A model generated the notes under the pieces. The model ran no database searches. It saw nothing but the letters and a program-made list of their open reading frames with translations, and was not told where the DNA came from. The translations under genes were made by a program, and so were the position numbers. From assembly GCF_002105155.1 (NCBI RefSeq), contig NW_019028986.1:450501-514500 (forward strand): DNA of 64,000 nucleotides. Direction: 5' to 3'. This stretch comes from Lobosporangium transversale. Its lineage: Eukaryota > Mortierellomycota > Mortierellomycetes > Mortierellales > Mortierellaceae. Below are positions 22,225 to 32,340 of the stretch, in pieces. Numbering within the stretch: position 1 is the first letter of the stretch; every line of letters begins with the position of its first letter.

Positions 22225-25044
22225 CCTACTGTCAAAAGAGACTTTAAAGCTATTCCTTCAGGTGATGATAAAACAAATAAAAAATAAAAAAGTAAAAACA
22301 TTCTCCAGAAACTGATGTAATAGAATGGACGTTCTTCAGCCAATCATTCGTAGTAACGCTGCTGAACATTCAGCGTAGGCTCTTCTCATTATACCATACC
22401 TTTGAGCTCTGAATCCTTTTTTTTTAGTTAAGAGGACTAAGCAATCATCCTGCACACTCATATTAGGCTAGTCTGTGAATATGTGAGCATAAGGCGCCGA
22501 CTCATTTACATGAGTGATATAGAGATGGGAGAGATGTTCGCTTCCTTCAAACTTGCTATTACTTAGGAGAAGGATGGATAATGTAGCCTGTACTGAATCT
22601 GTTGAAGTAGCTCCTTGGAACAGCTTCAATGCCGAGTCCCCCTTGTATTCACTGATCGAGCAAATAACATCCTTTTTTTATAAGAAATGTATTTAGGCAT
22701 TCTCAATAAAACACGAGTATCAGTTGCCAATGCCAATGAAAAAATAACAGTGTAGAACAACTCCAGCCAACTTTATGCTCGAAACAAGATGAATTTTGAG
22801 CTATAGGTCTATATGACTGTTATGCCGGCATAAAGAAGTAAGTACAACCAAGTCAGTTAGCCAATTGCGGCCAGGTAAGACACAATGACTTTGGGTTTGA
22901 CTTCCAAAGCCGAACTTTGTGAAAGCTACAAGGGATCTTTGAAAGAGAACAGTAAAACGCATATATCAATCCAGTATGAAGGAAGCCTTTTGATTAATTA
23001 TGAATCAAGCCTTGCCAATCATATTAGGTAACTTCCTTTAAAAGGCTTGAGGAAATAGCTTTTTCTTCTTTTTAGGCCATCTGTGCAAATCTATCTCTCT
23101 GTAAAGTCATAGTAATCTTAACGGTCATGTAAAGTGAGTGAGAAGCAGTGGTAATCATTTGAGTCCCTTGAATGAATATGAGGGATTACCTAGCATAACA
23201 CGTATTAACACTACTAGTATAACTGTTATCTCAATATCGGTGGCAAGTCGCGTGAGGTTTCGTTTTGATCAGTGCTAGTGAGTTCTATATATCGAAGCGA
23301 CGCCCAGCATAGGAAAATTTGTGAGCCTTTCTACCTACAGCCAACTAGTACCATCCCCGAATACAGGATGATCCAAACGAGACGCCGTTGGGGAGTTACT
23401 GGTAGGTATAAACGTAGGGTATATAGGGACACGTCTGCAAGCATACGCGTACACATGCCTCCTCCATTTCTTTCATTTTGTCTTCCATAGCTCGCCTCAA
23501 ACCAACCCGCTCTTTTAGAAAAACTTATAGGCTGAGACAACAAAGAGCATAGGAAGAAAATGAGAGCTAAGGTTTGAAGCACCCATTTTTCCCTTTTCCC
23601 TATCCTTTACAAACAACTTTAATATTTCAACAATCATGTTTCGTAGATATGGCCTCTGGACGTAGAAGGTAAGAATAAGAAACGCAAAACGAAAAATTAT
23701 GAACTTTTTTTTGTTCACTTTATCTATTTAATGCTATGCACTGTCAAAAAAAGATGCTTGAAATCATACCAACACTTTCTCATTCTTAATATATCCTCTC
23801 ATCATATGCTTTTATTTTATGTTTTGTTGTCAAATTTCAGCAATATGATCTGTGAAGTTGCCGGTATCATGTCAGATGCCAATATTTTTTATCAACTCTG
23901 CCCTTTACACCTACAATGAAGATATGCTATACGAGCAACTTTTCCAGAGACTTTGCGACCTGATACACTCGATACGAAGGTAACTTGCAACTGGTCTTTG
24001 CATTTGACTGTTGAGTCATTCAAGTCTGTAAACCCATTATTATTTGCTAATTTGACGTTAAAATCTTGCACCAAAGATCTCTGTCCCTTCGGTGTGTCTT
24101 CATTTATGGCGGATATGTTGCGGATTTCAATTGTATCACTCGAACTCATCGAGAAACTATACTGGTTAGAAGGCAACCTGTGTTGGATCCAACAGTGCTA
24201 ATGCTCAAGGTATTTTGAGACAGGAATAAACGAACGAGGGCATGACCTTGCGAGAAGCAAAAGAATCCGGCAATTAAGATCATTAGTAGGACCATGGATA
24301 CAGCATCACTTTGATCTGACGAACGTAAGCCACTATACATAATCAACAAATAAATGGAGCGGGGTATATGAGCTATATAGAATAGCAGTTAACACTAGCC
24401 GTAGTCCAGGTTGCTATCCTGGAGTTAATGGATGGACATGTGGTGCGTCGGGTCATTAATCAACCTAATATTGAAACTCTTTTGAAAAAGAACTTGCCAA
24501 AGACGGAGATCAAGTAGAGAAATAGAAACAAGCAAGTCCTAAACAGGGAAACAGGGCATTATATACTGTACATAGTATGAAAAAAGCCACTGCCAATAAC
24601 AAATGGCACCCATTCGGGAAAGGCGTTTAATGGAATTGAAATATATTGATAATGACACGTAGTTCTTTCGTCAAACGTTTTCTCGAGAGAAAGGAAAATA
24701 TACGAGGAAAAGGAAGAGGTATACACAACCTCTACGAAAATGTGTCAAATAAAAAAAAATAAAAAAATTTCGAATACCCTTTCCTTGAAATAAACTGGAT
24801 CTACAATCTTACCTTGAGACCTCACTGTGTCGAAGCCCTTTCAGGTCGGTTCGGACTCTTAATGTAGCAAAGACGCGTATGGATGGGATAAAAATAAAAG
24901 GAAACGAGATAAGCTTATGTCCGCCTTTGTATACATGTACGATATGCGAATGGTTTAATGAATGCTTAGAAGTTCGAATCAAATTAATAGACAAATCAAC
25001 ACAGTTTACATGAAAGGGAAGGATTTGCGTGCACAATTCATGTA
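22101..25044. other. Gene-poor AT-rich region left of the transposon
   Basis: A 27-nt T run is present at 22198-22224. A minus-strand stretch at 23892-24349 is the only part with some coding character: a hydrophobic segment (VSMVLLMILIAGFFCF) in one frame and a 90-residue open reading with SSDTIEIRNISAINEDTPKG in another. No confident splice links them, so I do not call a gene. Nothing else recognisable is seen, including no tRNA. Confidence 0.4.
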
Positions 25045-25137
25045 CAGTTTTCCCTCACTAACCCGTTGATTTTCGACGGGTTAGTGAGGGAAGGCCTCTA
25101 TTCATTTTAATTCAATAAATATATTTAAACTTTATTT
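25045..25137 (+). repeat. Left terminal inverted repeat (93 bp)
   Basis: Exact inverted copy of 27117-27209. Inside it, 25050-25066 and 25076-25092 are 17-bp inverted arms, so the end itself can form a hairpin. Confidence 0.97.
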
Positions 25138-25221
25138 GACGAAATTTTTTGTGTAAGAGTGCAGTCATTCTTTCTCTCTTCACCACTTTTTATCCACTAT
25201 TCATCAACATACTTGAAGACA

Positions 25222-27129
25222 ATGTCTAAAAAGCAATCTTCACAATCGAAGCTTAACGATTTAGTCAGAAAGCAAACTGCTGCTGACAAGTGCTTGCCTC
25301 TGTTGAAGCGAAAATCCTTAAGGAAACCATCTCTCAAGCATAACGGGTTACAAAAATCATTTTCCTTAGTCGATAAAGCGGATTTCATTGCGGCTGTTGA
25401 TGGATTACGAGCAAAAGGGTTTAAAGCCTCCATTGCCGCTATTGGAGCAGGTTTTGGCATGAGTCCCAGCACGGCACGAGAGATATATCGTCGAAGGGAA
25501 GAGTATGTTCAAGATGTGAATTCCCTCCCCCTCCTGGCTAGTCAAGCAGTGAAGCGCAAAACTAATCGAAACATGGAGCCTATAGAGGATGCTCTGCTGG
25601 AATGGTATGCTGCGGAGAGGGACCTCGATCTCAATGTCACTGATAACCGTCTACGAGGGACAGCAGTGGCAATTTGGACTGAGATGAAGCCCTTTTTTCT
25701 TCCAGGTCAAGCACCCAAACAGTACTATTTTTCGAAAGGATGGCTTCACCGCTTTAAAAATAGGAATGGCCTTAAATCTTTTATTGGGCATGGCGAAAGT
25801 GGATCAGTGGACCTGGAGGTTGTGAAGGATCGCATCGAGGCTATAAAAGCCAAACTTACCGATTTCAAGCTTGATGATATCTATAATTGTGATGAGACAG
25901 GTCTCTTTCTCACAGCTATGTCCAAAAGAACGCATGAGACCGGGCCTATTCGTGGAAAGAAGATCGTTCGGTCAGCTAGAGTCTCAATTCTATTCTGCAG
26001 TAATTCGACGGGGTCTGACAAGCGCAAGCCTTTGGTGCTTGCCATGCACCGTCCAGTGGGTCTAGGCAAGGCCATCTTCAAGACGATTGACGCAGACTTT
26101 TCTGGTAAAGGTTACATGCGACAACCAATGTTCATTAAGTGGTTGAGGCAACTGGATGATGACATGCAGGAACAGGGCCGCCGCATTGCTCTCTTAATTG
26201 ATAGCGCACCAGCACACAAGGACTGTGAGGCAATTGAGCTCAAGAGCATCACGGTCATTCGGCTTCCTCCGAACACGACGGCAATGACACAGCCTCTAGA
26301 TGCAGGCGTTATAAGATCGTTCAAAGCCCTTTATAGTAGTAGTATGCTTGAGGCCGTGGCGCGTGTAAGGGCAAAGAAAAAATCAGCTATTGCTTTGCCA
26401 TCCAACGCGATATTTTGGTCATGTATCGCTAGAGCTTGGGAATCAGTGACTCCAGGCTGCATCCGCAACTGCTTTGCTGAGGTTCCCATCTTGACCTTCG
26501 AACAAAGGAGTCATTTGCATTGGCTTGGAATTGAGTCAAAAGCAGATCATATCTTCAAACTTCAAGACAAGCTTGTTAATCAATATGGTGGAGACAAAGA
26601 GGAGGTCACCAAACAAAAGGACATTAATGTGCTTAACTATCTTATCATGAACTATTGTGAAGGGCCTTCTGAGCTGATTAGTGATGTTGTCCACAAGATA
26701 ATGGCTCTCGAAAAGTACAGACACCGCTTCATTCCCCACGTGGAAGATGATATCATTTACGAAGGCGATGAGGTAGAGAAAGACGATGAAGATGATGTCG
26801 ACTATAATCTCAGTCTTTCTGACTCGAGTTCCCAAGACTCCGCGCACTCTGAAAAATGTATCGAGGATGTGCTTGAATCCCCTCCTTCAAGTCCAACCAT
26901 ACATGATTATCAAGAGATAAATGAAGAGGAATCGATGGAAAACTATTTAGAGTTTATGAATGCTCGACATGAAATCGATAACCCTCATCTGATGAAGCGC
27001 TGGGTCGCTGTGCAAAGGCAGTTGGAGCTATTTAATGAATATCGTCATTTATTGAGAGAGAATCAGCAGATGAATGAAGGAATGAAGGAATTGAATCAGA
27101 ATAATGAATGTAAGAAAAATAAAGTTTAA
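25222..27129 (+). CDS. Tigger/pogo-like transposase (CENP-B HTH, DDE_1), DD32D
   Basis: One uninterrupted frame, 635 residues from the ATG at 25222 (MSKKQSSQSKLND); an in-frame ATG at 25159 would add 21 residues. It binds the element ends and cuts and pastes the DNA. N-terminal helix-turn-helix region (KASIAAIGAGFGMSPSTARE), then a CENP-B-type DNA-binding domain (LRGTAVAIWTEM; YYFSKGWLHRFKNRNGL), then the DDE_1 catalytic core: Asp224 in YNCDETGLF, Asp327 in ALLIDSAPAHKD and Asp360 in MTQPLDAGVI, with 32 residues between the last two. The C-terminal part is acidic with Ser-rich stretches. The stop codon lies inside the right inverted repeat. No intron is needed. All catalytic residues are present. 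Confidence 0.95.
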   Translation: MSKKQSSQSKLNDLVRKQTAADKCLPLLKRKSLRKPSLKHNGLQKSFSLVDKADFIAAVDGLRAKGFKASIAAIGAGFGMSPSTAREIYRRREEYVQDVNSLPLLASQAVKRKTNRNMEPIEDALLEWYAAERDLDLNVTDNRLRGTAVAIWTEMKPFFLPGQAPKQYYFSKGWLHRFKNRNGLKSFIGHGESGSVDLEVVKDRIEAIKAKLTDFKLDDIYNCDETGLFLTAMSKRTHETGPIRGKKIVRSARVSILFCSNSTGSDKRKPLVLAMHRPVGLGKAIFKTIDADFSGKGYMRQPMFIKWLRQLDDDMQEQGRRIALLIDSAPAHKDCEAIELKSITVIRLPPNTTAMTQPLDAGVIRSFKALYSSSMLEAVARVRAKKKSAIALPSNAIFWSCIARAWESVTPGCIRNCFAEVPILTFEQRSHLHWLGIESKADHIFKLQDKLVNQYGGDKEEVTKQKDINVLNYLIMNYCEGPSELISDVVHKIMALEKYRHRFIPHVEDDIIYEGDEVEKDDEDDVDYNLSLSDSSSQDSAHSEKCIEDVLESPPSSPTIHDYQEINEEESMENYLEFMNARHEIDNPHLMKRWVAVQRQLELFNEYRHLLRENQQMNEGMKELNQNNECKKNKV

Positions 27130-27209
27130 ATATATTTATTGAATTAAAATGAATAGAGGCCTTCCCTCACTAACCCGTCGAAAATCAACGGGTTAGTGAG
27201 GGAAAACTG
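27117..27209 (-). repeat. Right terminal inverted repeat (93 bp)
   Basis: Exact inverted copy of 25045-25137, including the internal hairpin. It overlaps the last codons and the TAA stop of the transposase. Confidence 0.97.
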
Positions 27210-30200
27210 TACATGTATACAAAACATGATTCCAAACAAATAAATAAAAGCGCCACAAGGACACAACCATACACGTATTTTTGTCCATTTCATTTGTCTC
27301 CTTCATTCAGTCACTAAAATATAAAAATTTATTGAATTGATGTTAATTTGAATACAAACTGTGATCTTCAAAAGTATATCCTCGAGATGCTTATAAAAGC
27401 GTTGAAAGGGTAGAAATCTTCAGCTCTTTAGAAAAAAATTGAAGAGTTGAATTTGTTATTCAGAACTTCAATCGTTTTGTTAAATGTTGCCGATACATTC
27501 ACTTTTCTTTTTGTTTCATTTTTCAAACCTGCCATTATCTCAAAGGCGTCGCCATGGGTGTCCAATACGAAGTCTCATCAATACTGTTAATATTTTATAA
27601 GTCTTATATTCTTACATCCGTTCTATAAAGTTTAAGCACTTGGATGTTGTTTATTATAAATCTTTTGAATTATTACACTCTTGCCTCTGATCTCACTTCA
27701 GAGCCGGCTATAATCTCACAATGAAACGTCTTGCGGTTACAATTGTTGAATATGCTAAACACATACTTCTAGATACGAAAAGAAAACAGAGGCATAGAGG
27801 CTATTCAAGGTACTAGTGTTAGTGCATCAGTATCAGAGATAAGGCCCCACATACTGAATGATTGTCGGCATTCAATTCTAGCATAGAATGAAAGTATAAG
27901 AGGTCCAAAAGTAAATAGTATTAAAAAGAAAAGATATAGACTATATATAGATAATATAAATTAGAATAATCATCGCGACCGCAGCATATTTATCGTGGCT
28001 ATATTGAAAAAAACACTTCCTGCTAGTGTCAGCTTAGAGATCTGTGCTTCGGTTTGGTTAGGCCTTTACAGTTACAAGTATTTCAGTAATCAAACCATTA
28101 TATTTGACAAGATCTAACCAAAAAGAGCGAGCAGCACGATTCTTCACTGAATTAACTGAGAAAACTTGGTATGTAGCACATGACCTGCCCGAATTTTTGG
28201 CTTTGTCGAGTCTAGCCTGGCCCAATCTCGAGCACGGAGCACCACTTGCCTATTTTGATTGGCTATTTTTTGTTGACGTAATAGTCCCCATGACATCATG
28301 CATGAAACTGATTCTTTTTCAATATATAAATATCAGTGTAGCACTCTTTTAGTGGTTCATTAATAAAGAGCTGCTGTGTGGTATAATTCAGGTAGATCCT
28401 TTCTTTGAAGAGAAGTCTCTCAAGATTACTGAATCCTCATTTGTTCTCTTGTCCGTCGTTCTGGAGAGAAGCTGTACGTGATTCGATCATAAAAGGCAAA
28501 AAAAAAAAAAGCAGACTTGGATAAAAAAGACATGGCTTACATTTTCCTTGCCAAGCATCTGAAATACCAAAGGACCGAAAGACCGAGAATCTGCTTGAAT
28601 GCCGAAATGAAAAGAATCAAGAGAAAGTAAACGAGTCGCACAAAGACAAAAGGGCGGCTTCTGAATTTGTGCTAAAGAATAGTTTTAATTTTTTTTTAGT
28701 AAGATCGGCGAGCCAGAAAAGGATATTTTTTATAAGCTTTTTTTCACCGACCGACAAATCAGCGAGTGCAGGCTAATAGTTACACTGGGTCAAAACATCA
28801 ATTGCGCTACTCTATCCCAATAATCAAGTAGAAAAGCTGACAATATAAATATTTTCCCTACAATGGTAACCCATCTGGTCCCTCTTTCTTTTTCCTTTTA
28901 TACCTTATTTCTTTTTTTCCTCTCTTGCCATTCTTTATTCGATTGTCCTGTTTGGATTGGTTTCATTTTACAAGAACTTGAGGTATGACTAAATTTTTAT
29001 ATTGCTCAATGTGCATCAATGGCTTGAATTACTACAAAAAATTTTATAATTGCACATATGCCTATGCAAACCTATTTTTTCCACAAAGTTGGCAACAACA
29101 GGTGCGTAAAAGGAAAAAAACAGCTATCTCCGGGACTGTGTATGTGTGTATATTCTTCTTTTTATTTCGCACACACAGAGTCAGATTCAAATCGGGAGGG
29201 GAGAGGGAATGTGCTAAGAGACGCAAACCAATCGTGTCTTGCGTTTGCGTTTCTTATTGCAGGCTGAGCTCACATTACTAGGGCATAAGCACAGCCTCCT
29301 CTACCACTGTAGTGGATCGTCCATTGTTCTCTTATTGCGTGTTTTAGTCATAGTGTTAAGTGAAGCTTATCGCAAGTGTTATTTCAAAAAAATTGCCCGG
29401 ATAGCGTTCTTTAGTTACAGGAGTGACCAATGCTCACATTCAATTGAACTGAATTGAATTCAATACAATAAAAAATTAACATTGCATTCTTTTGTCCCAT
29501 ACTAGCATTTATCTTTTTTTTTTTTTTTTTTTTTTTTTGCAATCACTCTTTAACTAGTCAGTAAAGGTAAGGTAAATAAATATAAATGTCATACGGATGG
29601 TTGGGGAAGAGTACACAAAGGGGAAGAAAAAAAAAAAGAATCGGGGCATCTTTAGTATCACGGTGGATGTCATCGAAAGGATGGCGTGTTTTTTATGCAC
29701 CATGATATTTCTTCGGGGTCCTAGATGTTTCTATTTGTCGTCACTCCCGTATGATGAAGTAGGAGCCTGAATATGCAGGCGGTCAGAGATGATGAACACA
29801 ACCCAAGGCTTCCTAAAGAATGTTTTTACTCTCTTCTTTTTCACAATTCATTCCACATTCAGTGTGCATATATGACCACAGAGTCTACTCCTCACTAATG
29901 AGCTTACTATTTTTTTTTATATTATTTTATTTTATTTTTTCGCGCTCCTTGTAAGTCCAGGAAGACGGAGCACCTTGTGAGTTGTTATTGGAACGGTAAG
30001 CTGTTATTTTTTTATATTTCTCTAACCTATTTCTGTTGACAGATGAGAACAAACGTTCTATCGCGCTCTATTTCTCATATTGATCCTATGACTCTGTCAC
30101 GACCATGGCGTCATCTACCCAGAAAGGGGACTAAGGAGTCAGCAAGAGCGGGGATCTTTGTGTGCAACAAAAAGAAAACCATTACTCCAATTGCTATCTT

Positions 30201-32340
30201 CTTTTAATCAACTTTACTACCTTATTTTATTATTCATTTGCCTTTTTATTATTTTATATTTCCGTTATTATTGTTTGTATTATTTTATTTTATTTTGTTG
30301 TTCATGCTCCTGTCGTTCGATCAACCTTTGATGTCATTTCACGTACACACTCCCTTGCTCTCTCACATCTTCATCAGCCAGGCAGGTCGAGCCTTTGTGT
30401 GTACAATTTGCTTTCCCGATGTTATTTCAATCGATATGCTTTCCCTGCTCTGGTTTGTCTTGAGTCGGGTCATAATAGTGAGGCTTCCTGCGACATCTTT
30501 CCACACAATCTCTTTCTTTTTCAATCACATTTGCTCAACCTTAATTCGTTATATTATTTTTATATATATATACTCTTTTTATTTATTTATTTATTTATTT
30601 ATTTCTTTTTTATTTCTTTTATTTTTTTTCAACTGTGGGGCGTGTGTACTGTACGTTTGTGCCTTTCTCTGTCTCTCTCTCTTCTTTCTCTTCCTCTTGT
30701 CTCTTCTTCTCTTATTCTCCCTTTCCCCGCGTTGGCACAACAGCTTAGGCCTGTCTTACATCCTTTTTATGTTGTTGAAAACTCTTTTCTAATTTTTTTT
30801 GTATATTTTTTTTTCTCTTCACTATAGAAGGGACACGACCTCGGTCCTCCCAATCTCTCCTCCCTTCTTCCCCCCTCTCTCCATTTTTTCTGCCTACTCT
30901 TCACGCCAACGAAACGACAGGCTTCATCTCTTCAGCGTCTGCGTGTTGCGTGTGTGGTGAGTGGGTGAGCTTGCGAGCTCTGAGTCGCGGAAGGATCTAG
31001 AGATAAAATATTGCTTTGTGTATGCGTGTGCAGGTGTTTGTTCGGTACCTGGTCTTGTTTTGTCCTTCTCTTTTCATCCGTTCTTTCTCAATGTCTTTTT
31101 TCCAGAACCTATTTCTTTTCTTTTTTCTTTCTTTCTTTTTTATTTTGTTTTTGCATCTATTACTTACCCCTGCCTGATTCGACCAACTCAAGTGGATTAG
31201 TTGTGCCCATTTTTTTTTCTTCCTATTCTCACTGTTTCGATCCCTTTTCCAATTCATATTGTCTGACACTCCGCCTTTCCACTGTCTACTTGTCTCCACC
31301 GGATCGAATAACATTCTGTTGTGTGGATGTGTGGATGTGTGGATGTGTGGATGTGCGTATGTGATGTTCCTTATTTTATGTGCGTACCTGTCTATCTGTC
31401 TGTCCAGCTGCCTGTCTGCCTGTCTGTCTGCCTTCTTGCCTACTTGTCAACCCGCGTCTGCGTTTGTGTGTCTAAAATGTCAGTGTCAGAATTTCACCCT
31501 CTCCCCCATTTGCCTTGTCTGTCTTGCATTTTCCCGGATGCCATTTTCTTGATCCACTATGTTTATTTTTTATGTTTTGGTGTTTTAGACAAATCAGTGT
31601 GGCCTTTGCATACCTTTTTTTTTTTCTTTTTTTTCTTTTTCTTTTTCTTTTTTTTTTTTAATACTCTGAGCATTCAAAGACACACATCCATCATGTAGGA
31701 GCAGTATAATCTATCAACAATTGTATACAACTTGTAAAAAAAAAGCGTCGATAGTCAACGCAGCCTTTCCCCTTTTAAGGCAACAATTCTCGTCATCGTG
31801 TGATCGATTTAAATCAATCCCAATTCTAGACCCCATTCCTCCACAAGTCATTCATCATGGTTCTCGAGTCAAACATTTATAAGACACCAAATTAATGCCG
31901 TCATTTGTCATCCATTGTCTGCAATTGTTCCCGCTTTCTGATGTCTTTTTTCTCCCTTTCATGATGTCTTTCTATTCGTGACACTTTTTTATATTTGCAC
32001 AGCATGCATTCACTTCATTGGTAAAGCCCTCATTTTTTACTGATCACTTCTTCTCTTCTTGGCGCAACATTAATATATTGGCTTCCCTCCATTTTACACA
32101 CAATCACACTCACACTCAAACATAAAACATACCACACGTTACATTTTTTTTTTTTATATCGAATATTCCAGTCTATTGCCTTTTTCTTCCACCCATCTAA
32201 CACCTGCGATCCACTAATATCGTATTTTACTCAACATTCGTCCCTTCATTTTCTCTAAACTGAACTATCAACCATTAGGCGTTCTTTTCTCTTGAGAACA
32301 ACCAGATATCGACGCAGAGGCCTTCAGAAATATTGGCGCA
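27210..32340. promoter_or_regulatory. Long gene-free region and CT-rich leader of the zinc-cluster factor
   Basis: From 27210 to about 29900 the DNA is AT-rich with a T run at 29513-29538 and no recognisable gene. From about 30100 to 32300 the + strand is strongly pyrimidine-rich, with TTTA repeats (30576-30604), an octamer array (31321-31355) and interrupted poly(T) at 31614-31660. This probably forms the promoter and a long 5' leader of the regulator starting at 32341. Open frames in the CT-rich part encode only Ser/Leu/Phe-rich low complexity. Confidence 0.45.
31321..31355. repeat. GTGTGGAT octamer tandem repeat
   Basis: Four perfect GTGTGGAT units plus a partial one, about 1 kb upstream of the zinc-cluster gene start. 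Confidence 0.9.

Larger units (their letters stand above)
25045..27209 (+). mobile_element. Complete Tigger/pogo-type (Tc1/mariner superfamily) DNA transposon
   Basis: The element is 2165 bp, starts CAGTTTTCCC and ends in its reverse complement, and is flanked by TA on both sides (25043-25044 and 27210-27211), the target duplication typical of this superfamily. Inverted repeats of 93 bp (25045-25137 and 27117-27209) are identical base for base. It carries one intact transposase gene. Identical ends and an unbroken frame point to a recent insertion and possible activity; that is inference. Confidence 0.95.

Noticed and set aside
24966-24976. tRNA B-box-like GTTCGAATC
   Set aside because: No A box at the right distance and no cloverleaf can be drawn.
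30162-31698. Several long + strand open frames upstream of the zinc-cluster gene
   Set aside because: Phe/Leu/Ser low complexity in overlapping frames and no domain; it is the CT-rich leader.
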